A stretch of 64,000 nt of DNA from Lutjanus erythropterus (taxonomy: Eukaryota > Chordata > Actinopteri > Lutjaniformes > Lutjanidae): NCBI GenBank assembly GCA_020091685.1, contig CM034607.1, positions 25,479,753 to 25,543,752 of the forward strand, read 5' to 3'. The position numbers were made by a program, and so were the translations under genes. The number at the start of each line of letters is the position of its first letter. Position 1 is the first letter of the stretch. The notes below the pieces were generated by a model. The model was given only the letters and a program-made list of their open reading frames with translations, did no database searches and had not been told where the DNA came from. This document shows positions 12,801 through 23,605 of this stretch, piece by piece.

Positions 12801-15412
12801 CTCCTCGGCCAGCCACGAGCACAGAGAGCGGAACGTGGCGAAGATAAAAGGGTCACCATAGCGACTTGGATCCACCTACGAGAAAAGAAAGAGTGCTGTA
12901 GAAAAGTGCATGGACTGGCCTCTGTGGAGAATAAATGTTTTACAAAGCACCATAACAAAACCACAAAATTTTGAAGAATAGTTTGCAAGATTTTTATATA
13001 ACTAAAGATTTATACACTCTCCTCGACTGGCATAAAACAGGAGTATTTTAACACGTACCGCGTTTGATGACAAATGTTTTATGCATGCTATTCTTTTACA
13101 AACTTCCTGCCAAAACATTTCATTCCTACATTTTTATCCCCTGGCAGTGCATGTTTTTTCCTGCCAAGGAAAAAACAAACCATGTAGTGACTGGACTGCC
13201 TTCCAAACACTACAGTCTCACACAGTAAAAGAGGATCAATAAAATTACTCAAGTCGCTCAACTATGTGCCATATTTGTTCTATTTGCACTATACCTGTTA
13301 TCATTACAGTTTTTGTTCTTTATGAGTCCCCAGCTTAACTTAAATATTCATTTTTATCTTGGTATTTTAAAGCCTTGTTGTTTTGTTTCAGTATTTTATA
13401 TACCAACACCAGGTTCTGAGTTCTTAATTTTAAAATTAAGTATTGCTAGCTAGTTAACAAGGTGTACTTATCATTTACTAAGTATTTTATGCCATAACTT
13501 GTGCCATTTTCTGGCACTGCAGTGCAAAGAATCCTTTGACGCATAATGAGGGATTAAACATCTAGAACAAGCACAAAGTAGCTTGCTGAATATAAACAGA
13601 AGCTTAACCGTCATCCTCTCACCTGTTGCAGGTAGTATATTAAAGCAGAGAAGGCCTCCTCCAGCACCCCGAGGACCTGCCGGCTCTGCTGCAGACTGAG
13701 GGAAGAGACGGAGCTCTGGGGAGAAGGCGCGGTGGTCTGTGAGACTCCCGGACAGCAGGCCTGCTCGATGGCAGCCTCCATGATCCGGTAACAGCCTGGG
13801 AATAATAATGAGGGAGGTTAATAAAGTTTAATCAAATCTTACCTGTGTGGTTTCACAACATGAGCTTACCACCTATTTTATGGCACAAGTCATGAAAGTG
13901 TCTATCAAACAAAAGAAAAAAAGAGATGACAAGGTTCAAAGTTTCTTTTTCAGGGACGTTTCAGCTTATTTCAGTTCAGGTATTAGACATTTTCCTGCAG
14001 TCGAAATCGTATATTAAGCAAGAATGAAAAGAAATTTCGCTTTCAAAACTTCAACAATCAGTGTTCTCAGTTCCCAAATACTTACTGAATGTTGTTAAAA
14101 AAAAAGGTGATGTATCCCTGTGGTAACAATGACCCTGTCCCAACTTTTTTGAAACATTCAAATTCAGACTGTATATTTACAAAAAAACAATAATTAATCA
14201 GTTTGAACATTAAATATCTTGTCTTTGTTGTTATTTGGGTTTGCACAATAAATACACTATTCTAATTAAGAACACTACCTGTCAGTGTGTGCTGCAGCTC
14301 TGGACTCAGGTCGTTACCAGGCGGTTCCTCCAAACCCATCCTGACCTCCACACAGGCCCGGTTCACCAGTAAACAGCAAAACTTTGGCGATCCCACTAGC
14401 TCCCATCCATATATATCCAGCAGACAAGCACTGAGGACAAGAATCGGCCCGATCTGACTCGGCGTCAGCTTTGCCTGCAACATTGGTCTGAGTACCCCCC
14501 ATACACGGGCCATGACTCCCTTCAGCTCCTCACTCTCTACTGCCACTCCCACTGGGGGGAGAAACTGCACCAACTGGACGCACATGTCCAGTTTGGTCTG
14601 GTCTGTGGCCTGGCAGAAGTCTTTGGAAAGCCGGACAAGCAGCGTGAGGAGTTCTGCAGGGTGTTTACTCCACACTTTGTCCTTGGTTTTAGCTGAGAGG
14701 AGGCAGCCAAGCAAGGCAAGGCCCTTCTCACGGCTGAGAGTCTGATTTTGTTCCACTGCTTGGCACAGAGCAGGTACGGCTCCCCTACTCAGCAACTGGT
14801 CAGGACCTCTGGGTAGCGCACACACAGCCGTGAGGACCTGGTAGCAGTCAGCAGCCATGGGCTCATCCAGCCTGGCGGACGGGGAGCTCTCTTGAAATGA
14901 TGATTCACTGCTGGCATCACCATCTTTCTTGCTGGTCTTGCCCTCTCCTGCTGATTTTGTGGCACTGGCAGGATTACTCTCTGCTGATTTGACTTTATAA
15001 TCTGGACCCTGCCCCATCTCTCCAGCTTGGTTCTGTTTCTGCTGGCTCACAGGACTGTTTGCTAAAATGCCCAGCAGGAGCGGGATGGTGGTGAGGAGCT
15101 GGGGATGGGAGGCCATGTCAGGGTCTGTGCTCAGGGCGGCCAGCAGAGCCGTGCCCAGCGAGAGGAGTTCATGTGGGGGTAAGCCAGAGTTGTCGCCCCC
15201 TCTGACTGCTGTCACCAAAAGCCGAGCTGGAAGGTTTAGACCAACAGCCTCGAACACACGCCTCAAGGTGGGTTTATCAAACTGGTTTGCTGGGCACAAA
15301 CGAGTTATCTGAAGACAAAGAGGAATACAACACCAACCTGTCAATGCTGAGGTCTGAATCAACAACTTGTTGATACTTGGCCTCTATATATCCCTATGAA
15401 GTTGAATCAGCA

Positions 15413-15454
<42 letters not shown>

Positions 15455-16788
15455 GGTAATATTACAAGGTGTTATTTGTGATGCTGGATACCATGTTGGT
15501 ATAATAAGAGGTGTTTTACACATTTATATTGACAAGGATAAACTAAATACTAAATGTGTTTATTAGGAGGTCAGCATTAGAATATTTAAGTTCATATAAA
15601 CAGAAAGTTTTTACATGTAAATCAATTGATCAATTATCATAACTGTTGAAAAAGAATTTCCTGTCCATTGACAGATCAATTAATTCTACACTATATATGG
15701 TTAGATTAAATTTAACAAAATGGATAAAAGTAGGGGAATCCATCTTGGATAGCAAACATTACCAGCAATTCTTCCACTTTTAACCCCTGCTCTCCTTCCA
15801 CTGTTTTTGTGGATTCTTAAATTAAACTAATGCTAATGTGAAGATTTTTCTTTTCACTAGCTTACAAAATATCCATTACAACGTTCTAATCAACAGACTA
15901 AAACTCATAAATATTCAGTTTACTATTTAGTGAGCCAAACAAAAGCGACAAATACTGACATTTGAGAGGCTGTAATTGGTGACATTTTCATGTGAAAAAA
16001 TTACTTAAAAAATTCATCCACTTTGTAAAAAGTTGCTGATTATTTCTCTGTGTATCAACTTCTTGCTTTAGCTCAACCTGTGAGTCTATCATATCAAAAT
16101 CAAGTACCTAATTATACCGCTAGCTAGTTAAGAAGCTATACTTATAGTTTACTGAGGATTTCCTAGGGCATTTATATTTTTTGGTGGAGCACTAGGAAGA
16201 ATCCTTTTGCGCACAATGAGTGATTAAATGTCCGGAACCAGCAACAAGTACCTTGTTGGGTATAAACAGAAGTTTAAGCTTCATCCTCTCACCTGCTGCA
16301 GGTGGTACATTAAAGCAGAGAAGGCCTCCTCCAGCACCCTGAAGACCTGCCTGCTCTGCTGCAGACTGAATGACCCCTCAATACTTGGTCTCTCTTTATA
16401 CACACATACATATATATTTTGTGGATTCCTAAATTAAAGTAATGCTAACTGAATGCAAAGACTTTTTAGATGGTAGATATTCACAAGTTAGCATAAATGC
16501 AGCTTTACAGGCAAACAGCTGGTAAACTAACAGAGAATCGGTGGAAATATTGTGTACTGTGTACCCTTGGTAAGAGACACTTACCAGAAGAAGAGCAGCC
16601 AATGTGTGACTGTCATTTTTAGCATGCTTGAGTGCATGAAGACATCTCTCCAACACCTCTGTTTGGGCATCAGTCAAACGACCTCCACCATCCGTCTCTG
16701 AACCTCCTCCGTCTTCCCCTCCTCCCTTCTCCTCTTTTCCAGGAGAGTGGCTGCTCCCGATAGGTGCCCTGTCGGCTCTGTCTGCCAT
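9869..16788 (-). CDS. ncdn: Neurochondrin, complete coding sequence in seven exons
   Basis: Neurochondrin is a cytoplasmic, leucine-rich, armadillo-like protein of neurons, linked to neurite outgrowth, CaMKII inhibition and glutamate-receptor signalling. Coding exons in transcript order are 16585-16788, 14279-15308, 13623-13795, 12637-12875, 12310-12525, 12013-12155 and 9869-10287. They join in frame (2424 nt, 807 residues plus stop). Diagnostic stretches include AKNDSHTLAALLL, RRVFEAVGLNLPARLL, YQVLTAVCALPRGP, VNRACVEVRMGLEE, SLCSWLAEETSCLKEEV, LLPALCHLS and LAANYCTLGLMIGRL. The start MADRADRAP is chosen because a strong pyrimidine-rich acceptor lies just 5' of it. The protein is longer than the remembered human length (about 729), mainly through a Lys/Ser/Glu-rich linker at residues 151-218. 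It is head to head with kiaa0319l. Confidence 0.95.
10288..12012 (-). other. ncdn: ncdn intron 6
   Basis: The intron lies between coding exons 6 and 7. It is AT-rich with an ATTAAT-rich stretch at about 10400-10460 that resembles the dispersed CGATTAAT fish repeat. I see no exon. A GC-richer patch at 11440-11510 (GCTGCAGCGCTGCG and neighbouring sequence) has no coding signal. Confidence 0.6.
12876..13622 (-). other. ncdn: ncdn intron 3, source side of an intragenic duplication
   Basis: This intron follows coding exon 3. Its exon-proximal part (about 13430-13622) is the parent of a duplicated block found in intron 1. No exon or full mobile element is seen in the remainder. Confidence 0.6.
14050..14270. 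repeat. Dispersed fish repeat (TTGAACATTAAATATCTTGTCTTTG family), copy 1
   Basis: This intronic block shares the core GAACATTAAATATCTTGTCT and the CCCAACTTTTTTGAAA block with copies near 31290-31520 and 44005-44240. The family is, from memory, a very common fish short inverted-repeat element. It has no coding capacity. Confidence 0.7.
14279..15308 (-). CDS. ncdn: ncdn coding exon 2 (largest, armadillo-like repeats plus variable linker)
   Basis: This 1030-nt exon encodes residues 69 to about 411. It starts ITRLCPANQFDK after a CTTCAG acceptor and ends in CTGACAG before GTAGTG (phase 1). Helical leucine-rich repeats at about 81-150 and 219-411 flank a hydrophilic linker rich in Lys, Ser, Glu and Gln. 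The linker lacks predicted helix-repeat pattern and replaces a much shorter loop in the remembered human protein. A minus-strand exon with conserved frame explains the open frames seen on the other strand here. Confidence 0.9.
15415..15454. repeat. (CA)n/(TA)n microsatellite
   Basis: Alternating ACACAC followed by ATATAT runs for about 40 bp in ncdn intron 1. A related ACACATACATATATAT tract sits at about 16395-16418, at the distal side of the duplicated exon-3 block. Confidence 0.9.
16110..16369 (-). pseudogene. Duplicated 3' half of ncdn exon 3 plus flanking intron, inside ncdn intron 1
   Basis: On the same strand as ncdn, 16293-16369 copies the last 84 or so bases of coding exon 3 (13623-13706), including the splice donor CAG-GTGAGA. 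Its minus-strand frame reads SLQQSRQVFRVLEEAFSALM in place of exon 3's SLQQSRQVLGVLEEAFSALI, with only a few replacements and no stop. The adjoining intron sequence (GCTAGCTAGTTAA, TATAAACAGAAG and CATCCTCTCACCTG blocks) also matches the intron next to exon 3, in the same order. The 5' half of the exon and its acceptor are absent. It is most likely a non-functional local duplication. Confidence 0.85.
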
Positions 16789-17002
16789 TGTGATCCTGGT
16801 AAAGGTAGAGAGAAGTCGAACTTTTAAAAATGAACTGAAAAGTAAACAGACAATCATGCCATTAGCTCCACATTGTTGTGGGAACAACGCGAGTGGCCAA
16901 ATTTCATGATTTTCTGTTGGTTTGCGGAGTCATTCTAAGTTACGGTTATCAGGAATGTGACAGTTAAAATTTGAATTAGTAAACATTCATAAAATAACTT
17001 AC

Positions 17003-17080
17003 TTTGTTGACAGCCCTCTCACACACTCAAACCACTCGTGAACACTTTCCGGAAGTGAACTGTCAAAATAACCCCACAAT
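17003..17080 (-). other. ncdn: Probable ncdn 5' UTR exon
   Basis: Upstream of the coding start the minus strand has a strong acceptor (CTTCTCTCTACCTTTACCAG) ending at 16796. Further upstream a strong donor, CAACAAA-GTAAGTT, has its GT at 17002-17001. Together they predict a 207-bp 5' UTR intron and a non-coding first exon ending at 17003. The exon's upstream limit (start site) is not visible and the given end is approximate. Confidence 0.55.
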
Positions 17081-17175
17081 CAGCCAATGAAAACGGTCAA
17101 ACAATGGACAAGAACCAATTGCAAGAGAGGTACTTAGAAGGCGGGGACGCCATTTTGGTCCGTGTTGAAACGTTG
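17040..17175 (-). promoter_or_regulatory. ncdn promoter region (ETS, CCAAT and YY1-like sites)
   Basis: The sequence has CCGGAAGTG (ETS core) near 17049, a CCAAT box (AGCCAATGAAA on the plus strand, ATTGG on the ncdn strand) near 17083-17093, and CGCCATTTTGG (YY1-like) near 17149. No TATA box is seen. This fits a CpG-type housekeeping or neuronal promoter. The start site is inferred, not seen. Confidence 0.45.
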
Positions 17176-17331
17176 GAGAAGCGAGGCCACGTTATTTTTG
17201 AGGTCATAGAAGACATTTTTACTCTTTCACCCTATTTCTAGCACTATTATGACACATTAATGACGGACGTTCAGCAGGTAAAGTGTTATTTTGGAGATGA
17301 ACCACTTCGCCATTGACAGATGGTCGGCCTA

Positions 17332-17575
17332 GTCGTGTCTAGATGGGAACCCCAGATCCACGAAGAATCTCGCGATAGGTAGATTATGATATTAACCCAA
17401 ACCATGCTCTTTTCTCAAACCCAAGCAAAGCCTTTTGTCCTTCAGACTAGGTAGATCTTTATCAGAGAGTTGTCACATAAATCATAATTGCTATGTGCTG
17501 CATACACAATAAATAAACAACAATTTCAAGTCTCGCGAGATTTAGCAAATTCCAGGGTCCCATCTAGACGCGATC
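17332..17575 (-). mobile_element. CGCG-core inverted-repeat element, copy 1
   Basis: The terminal inverted repeats share GTCTAGATGGGA at both ends (17337 on the plus strand; inverted at 17558-17569). Each continues through a looser stretch into a CTCGCGA core (TCTCGCGAT at 17369; exact TCTCGCGAGA at 17531-17540). The orientation is set by matching the single-sided interior motifs of the other copies: CATGGTTTGGG, TATGTGACAAC and GGATCTGGGGTTCC all read on the minus strand here. It is about 244 bp long and non-coding. It resembles a MITE; no transposase family is assigned. Confidence 0.75.
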
Positions 17576-17625
17576 ACTATCTGATCGGCAGGTGGCGCAA
17601 GGCGGAAGTAGTGGGATTAAGGGTG

Positions 17626-17869
17626 ATCATGTGTAGAAGGGAAGCGAAGATTTGCGAAAGTCTCGCGAGGTCTGTACCTGATTTTTCTTCAGTATGTTCC
17701 ATTTTCCCAAATAATCATGTTTTATAATATAACAACACTGTGGTTAAGATATGGGTAGGTTTCCGAACAAAAAAATCCTAGTTAGAATTAGGTGAAGATA
17801 TGGAATGGGTTAAAAGGATTACTCTCGCGATATATTTTGCGGATCTGGGGTTCCGTTCTGAACACGATC
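17626..17869 (+). mobile_element. CGCG-core inverted-repeat element, copy 2
   Basis: This copy has the same layout as copy 1 in the opposite orientation. The left end is GATCATGTGTAGAAGGGAA, then TTTGCGAAAGTCTCGCGAGG at 17651-17670. The interior has ACAACACTGTGGTTAAGAT. The right end is CTCTCGCGATAT followed by GGATCTGGGGTTCC and AACACGATC. The two outermost ends are inverted copies (GATCATGTGT and AACACGATC). It is non-coding and lies between the ncdn and kiaa0319l promoters. Confidence 0.75.
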
Positions 17870-18059
17870 TTAATTTTAAGAGTCTTTAGTTTAATTTAAA
17901 ATGCAGCAACACTCAACACTCGAATTGGACAAATTTTCTGTGCAGCTTGTAGCATAATTTGACTTACTTCATAATACTTCCTATAAATGCCGTTAATTTC
18001 AACCATTGTGCTGCTATCGGGCGCAAAACGCTCCAACCGTTTTACCTACATGCTTTATT

Positions 18060-18246
18060 CTGAAAAAACAGCCACCGGAAGCAGTATTTATCGCTCTGGC
18101 TGCTTTGACAGCAGTCACACAAGCACATCAGCTGTACAACAGAGAGGAACACTGACCTAATTAACTGCACTGAGGACAACAACAGCGACGACACAACACA
18201 TCACAGCGAGCGACCGAAGTGAAAGACAGTGCCGTTTGCTGTAACT
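18060..18246 (+). other. kiaa0319l: Probable kiaa0319l first (5' UTR) exon and promoter
   Basis: A balanced-composition block contains CACCGGAAGC (ETS core) near 18073 and ends in a good donor (GTAACT-GTAAGTCC, GT at 18247-18248). No long open frame or start codon is needed in it. I take it as the non-coding first exon of kiaa0319l, transcribed away from ncdn. The start site and exact 5' limit are not visible; transcript data would settle it. Confidence 0.4.
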
Positions 18247-21105
18247 GTAAGTCCCCGTTCACTTTTCTGCCTCTAATGGTGTCGTGACAGTTACCATTAA
18301 AACGCACGGGATGAATCCGTGTTCTCCAGCACGGTGTGTAGTGAAAGCGAGTGCCCGCAGCTGTTAGCCTCAAGGTGCCTTAAACGGGGGTGATCCCGGA
18401 TTATACAGGTGAAATACCGAATGGTGACCAAACTAAACCTTTCTGTTTCAGGACTCGGACTGAATGTGTATCGTTCAAGCGACACGAAGTACAGTTGGTA
18501 GATGCGAAGTGTCATATTATTGATTCAACTGGCTCTCAGTTGTAATTTAGTGATAGTGCAGCGGACTACGCAGGCTGTAGCTATCGGCCTATATTAAATT
18601 ATCTGACAGCTAAACACATCCTGCCTTCATTAAACCCCGACTGTTGTTTTCAGACTGCCAAGATACATAATGCAAGAGCCCACCATTTTGGATGAAATGT
18701 CTCAGAGATATTAACCCAGCGCGCTTTTACTCCTGCAGTTGATTGACAGACCTTCATTCATGCAGTCAATGATGCATTTATTTAATCAGTCAGTCAATTC
18801 GTACTCTGCCGAGTGGTGGATGCAGCTGCCAATGTTAGGGAGTTAAAACACTAAACAATGGTACCTCTAATAATTTTAAAATAAAAAAAATCACAGAGTA
18901 AACTATATGTATATATTTAACCTAAATGAAAAAAATATCAAATATACACAGAATGCTGCTTATAAAGCTATTAAAATAATCTACATTATTGCTAAAAAGT
19001 TTTCAAACAGTCACATATCAGACAACATATATGCTGATATAAATACAGAACAATATAGCTGTGATAGGCTAATATTTGGCCGATAATATAAGTTGACTAA
19101 TATATCGGTTGGACTCTGGTCTGTAAGATTCAATCAACACTTATTTTCGGAATTTTTTATTTTGTATTATCAATTTGTCATTGATGTGATAAACTAGAAA
19201 CAGTTATAGATCCCAAATAAAGGATGCACAACATGTACTTTTTTCAGCCAATACCAATAACCAATAATTACCTGCGTCTAATAACTGATACCAATAAAGA
19301 AACTGATTGTTTTTCATTTTTGTATTTAAAAAGGAGTTCATGTAACTTGTAGTCTATATACACCTGAGGGTAAGAAGATGTGGTGAGCAAAGATGGAGGA
19401 TTTATTGGGCTTTTATGCCTGTAATGGATAAGACTGCGGAAGTGAGGACAGGAGACGGGGAGAGAGTAGTGGGGGATGATGTGCAGCAAAGGGCTGCAGA
19501 CAGGTGTCAAACCCGCAGCCGCTGCAGATCACTCACTGCCTCAGTTTGTGGGGTGCACGCTCTACCAAGTGAGCTATCCAGCAACCAGATAATTTTATTT
19601 TTATGTTTTGTGGTTTATGTGGTGGAAACACTAACATTTCCATCCACAGAGGCCTCTATATCGACAGAATATGAAAGTTCCTTGTAGTAGTTTAATATGT
19701 ATGTATATTATGCTTCATTTGTGTTTGTTTTAATAGTTATTTCTAATTAGTAAAAATACTGGTGAAAGTTTACTGTCTAAGTGCCCTGAGATTTTGGACA
19801 ATAGATTTTATTGTTAAACTGTAAAATATCCTGCCTCCATTACATATCTTTGTTGTAAGTGTTTGAAGACCACATTTGAGGAATCATTGCAAAAAGTATG
19901 TATTTAGACAAGCATTTTACTGTATATACTCTATGTTATATTCTATTAAAATATATCTGCTATTATATTTATAACAGTTTTTAACTCTTTAATATCAGTA
20001 TTGGCTCCAAAAATCAAGTATAAGCAGGACCTAGTTCTGACTGTTCATTTGTTTTTTTCTGTAAAGTTTATCAAAAAACAAAAATACTTTTTGGCTTTGT
20101 AGTTGTAGTTTTTGTTGCTTAAAAATTCAAATTAATTTATTCCCCCGGGTATTTAAAGCTGCTGTGAGAAGTTTTAACTGGTTATTAAACAGTCACAATT
20201 TAGTTTTCATATTATCTTGTGGTTTTTAAGGTGGAAACGTTACTGCTTTCGTCCACAGGGGCCTCAAAAACCAACAACTGTTCTTGTAGTCACTTTAACA
20301 TGCATCCCTGTTGCAAACCATCAGAGCTTGAAATGATGAAAAGAAACTTTAGAATTATTCATCTTCAGTTTGAAAATGGTAGACATTCAACTCTTTGTCT
20401 TTGTGAGGCTTTAACCAGGCGATGTTTGGTATTAATGACCGGCTTTCATATGTTATATTGATCTGCTAATTAAGTTGTTGACAGTTGAATAAAGTCTTTA
20501 TAGTCCCGCATGGGAAATTTGACTTGCAGCATAGACATCAAAACAGGCTCATCCCTCAGTAAACAGAGTGAAAACCATTAATTACAAAGAGTGATGTCCA
20601 ATAGCTGTAAAACAATAAGTGACAACAATAGCTCAAAGTAAAAGGAGGAAAAGCATGAAATAAAATGCTAAAAGCAGCACAGCAACAAGAAAAGACATAA
20701 TGAAGGTTCATGTCTATTGGCAGCAACAGTGCATGCTGTTTATGCTGTTTCTATGAGACAAAATAGGTGTAGTGAATCAAAAAAGTGACCTAAATGGTGG
20801 TGAAAAATCTGTAAGAAGAGACTAATAACGTGCATTAAGGTTTTACACAGTTGTAAGATTAACCTATAATGGTCTCATTGTGTATTTAGATATTTTTAAC
20901 CTCCTATTATATTCCTATACACAGGGGTTTATGTTATTACATTCATTTAAATATGATCCCAGGATTACAATAGTTGTTGCTGTGAGGATGCTTCTGTAGT
21001 TGTCACAGCAAAATGGGAGGCTCATTATTATTTTGTTTTTGTCTTTTTCAAGCATTCTGCCTGGGAGAGAAATAAACCCAACTTAATTTTCCTTCCATGT
21101 AGCAG
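18247..21105 (+). other. kiaa0319l: kiaa0319l 5' intron, first
   Basis: This AT-rich presumed intron carries a tRNA-derived SINE (listed separately) and TATATCGG-rich decayed repeat sequence at about 19020-19110. No coding exon is supported. Confidence 0.4.
19385..19585 (-). mobile_element. tRNA-derived SINE
   Basis: Read on the minus strand, the element begins with GGATAGCTCACTTGGTAGAG, a polymerase III A box (TAGCTCACTTGG). About 40 bases later comes a B-box-like GGTTTGACACC. The tail reads CTTTGCTGCACATCATCCCC, then CTCTCTCCCC and finally AATAAATCC. This is the standard layout of a widespread fish tRNA-derived SINE family. It is a mobile element, not a functional tRNA gene. Confidence 0.85.
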
Positions 21106-21713
21106 CCAGAAGAAGCTGTGCGTGGGACTTTGTGGTGTCATTAAAGAAAGCTTCACCAACCTGTCTGCCTAGAAGCCAACACAGAGCTGACAATTGTGCT
21201 ATTGACTGCTGAAAGAGAGGAAGACAAGGAAGAAACAGCCAAAAAGAGAGAGAGAGAGAGAGAGCTGGTCCTTTCCTGGGTTTATTTGGTCACAGAGATC
21301 ATTGTTTTGCAGACGCTTCTCAAGGGAGAAGTAGTCATTGAAGGGTCTGTAATGGCTGAGCTGTCATCAGCCCAGGTGACCGGGTGCACCTGAGCGTTAC
21401 TCCTGCTGCACACACTCAAAGTCACCACCAGCCTCTGGGCAATTGGCTGCACAGTTAAAAAGCAAATCTGCTTTATCAAGGAGGAAAAAACGTGACTGAA
21501 GACCTGCAAAGCTTTTGTCTGGATTATTTTTACCTGCAACTTTTTTTTTTTCTGTTTTGTTGGCTTACCTGGGAGAGACAAACGAGCAGGAGGACAAATG
21601 ACGGTTTGTGGATTTGGGACTTACTGAGTTGTTGATTATATCACAGAAGGAGGCTGCTGCTCAAGCGTCTGTTTGCAGGAATGCAGATTCCCATATGGAG
21701 GAAGACCATACAG
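21106..21713 (+). other. kiaa0319l: Probable kiaa0319l 5' UTR exon 2
   Basis: The exon is bounded by a pyrimidine-rich acceptor (TTTTCCTTCCATGTAGCAG) and a donor ACAG-GTTAGTG. It contains no main open frame but four short upstream frames. They start at 21352 (13 residues), 21598 (9 residues), 21681 (MQIPIWRKTIQ, running into the next exon and ending after 14 residues) and 21695 (overlapping, 12 residues across the junction). An (AG)n run lies at 21248-21262. The acceptor could alternatively be used three bases upstream. Confidence 0.5.
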
Positions 21714-23257
21714 GTTAGTGTCGGCGTGTTCATGTGCTGCGAGTACATCTGTGCTGTTCTTTTTCTGTTGTAACACTATGCATTTTAACTGCAGACAAAA
21801 TGATTTGCTATTATGAAATTACAGCCAGGATTAGAAACCTACTTGCCCAAAGTCAATTTTTACTTATGCTATATAAATTGTTTTATTTATTAACAGTTAT
21901 GAAATAAGAACAAAGACTAAAGTAAGTTGTCATGTTGCTCTGGGGCTGCAACGTATAAAATGTATAAAAAAGATGGTGAAAAATGTCCATCCTAGTTTCT
22001 TACATTCTAAATTGATAATTTTAAGTGTCTTGTTTTGTCAGACTGAAACCTGAAGATGCTCAGTTTAATACACTAAAACATATTTTAGTGGCTGAAAACA
22101 TGATTTCCTGCATTTTTGCAAGAAAATCACTTTAACAATTAATCAATTATCAAAATAAATTAATATGTTAATTATTTTGTTATCACTTGCCCAATCAGGC
22201 GAGTGAGTTGCCTGATTTACTTGATTGATTATCAGAATAGTTTACTTTTACTAGCCCAACGTGGTATTTTACTTGCCTTGAGTAATGCTTATTGTTGAGC
22301 CCTTTTCCTGGAGTCATCTGCTGTCTTGAGCTTTTTACTGCAAAGTAGTTCTTCTGCAGAGAGTATCAGCATGTGCATGTGTTAAATACTGACTAATGGA
22401 GATAGAGGAAGATTACTTCACTGTATGGATATATGCTGTAGCATCTAGCTAACATTTGCACAGCACATGTTTTTGGTATATATCCATATTGCCTCATAGT
22501 TATCTCATGGTAAGACGTGGACAAGAGGCATGCTCACGTTTTGAACACAGTGTCCCAGGACCTGTACTGTTCACTCCCCCTCTTTTTTTTCATCCCCTTC
22601 TGCAATAAGAACTTGCATGAGAATTGGAGAGGGGAAAAAAAGTGCAGTGTGGCTCTTTTACGCAGACTGACTCCATGCATTCCTCATCAAATCGTAAGTC
22701 AGCTTTACTGAAGTGTTACTTTGCTGGAAATGGACAGAATTTATCATATTTATCATAGAATTAACATAATGAATGCAACAGTCTGCATCTCGCTCCTTTT
22801 ACTGTGGTTCATTGACATGACTGATGGACTTTATTATCTTAACTAATGACTTTGAAATGGGAAGTTTCCTCATCATGCTTCCTGGAGGAGAGGACATTAA
22901 GCATTAGGAGGTTAACTCAAGGATCTGGATGGCTTCTGACTGACTTAAGTACAGATGAAACACTATGAAAATATATCATGATTATAGTGAGCAAAATTCT
23001 CACACTTATCAGTGTTGTCTCTGAAACACGCTGAAATAATTTCACCAGGTTTTATATCGAAAACCTCTTAGCAGTTTGAAATGGTTTCATGTGCTTTGCA
23101 AATGTTTTCACTGATGCAAAACAAACCCACACTGTTGCTCTGCCTGCATCTGGGAGACTGTAACTTAAGTTGATGCTGCACGGTATTTACTGTCAGTTTT
23201 TCAAAGCTTAGTAATCAAACACAGTTTTAATGATAACTAAAATTTTAAATGATAACA

Positions 23258-23605
23258 AGTAGAACTGCAACAATTAATCGATTATTAATTAACTTTTAGA
23301 ATAATTGCAAACTATTTTGATAACTGATAAATTGTAAAAAAAAAAAAAATCCAAATTTTCTGACGTCAGTTTCTCAAATGTGAATATTTTCAGGTTTCTT
23401 TAGTCCTCTATGACAGTAAACTGAATATCTTTTGTTTTGGGGCAAAACAAGACATTTTAGGATGTCATATTGGGCTTTGGGAAACACTGATCAACATTTT
23501 TTACCATTTGCTGACATTTTATGGATGAAACAACTTATCGATTATCCGAGAAAATTATCAACAGATTAATCGATGATGAAAATAATCAGTTAGTTGCAGG
23601 CCTGA
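23258..23605. repeat. Dispersed CGATTAAT/ATTATC fish repeat, best copy
   Basis: The block runs from GAACTGCAACAATTAATCGATT to ACAGATTAATCGATGATG, with inner landmarks GTTTCTCAAATGTGAATATTTTC, GACAGTAAACTGAATATC and GGGAAACACTGATCAACATT (each partly quoted). Related copies lie near 22040-22170, 24035-24320, 37043-37215, 49985-50270 and 58383-58510. It is a very abundant non-coding family in fish, from memory. Confidence 0.75.

Noticed and set aside
14512-15312. Plus-strand open frames opposite ncdn exon 2
   Set aside because: They are antisense shadows of a well-supported coding exon.
16789-16887. In-frame upstream extension of ncdn beginning MFPQQCGANGM
   Set aside because: A strong pyrimidine-rich acceptor lies between it and MADRADRAP, so this is most likely 5' UTR intron; the peptide has no neurochondrin resemblance.
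19385-19585. A tRNA gene on the minus strand
   Set aside because: The A box is good but the B box is imperfect, no acceptor stem pairs, and the 3' part is the known SINE tail.
21681-21713. MQIPIWRKTIQ as the true kiaa0319l start
   Set aside because: After the next junction the frame meets TGA within four codons, so it cannot join the signal peptide exon at 28000.
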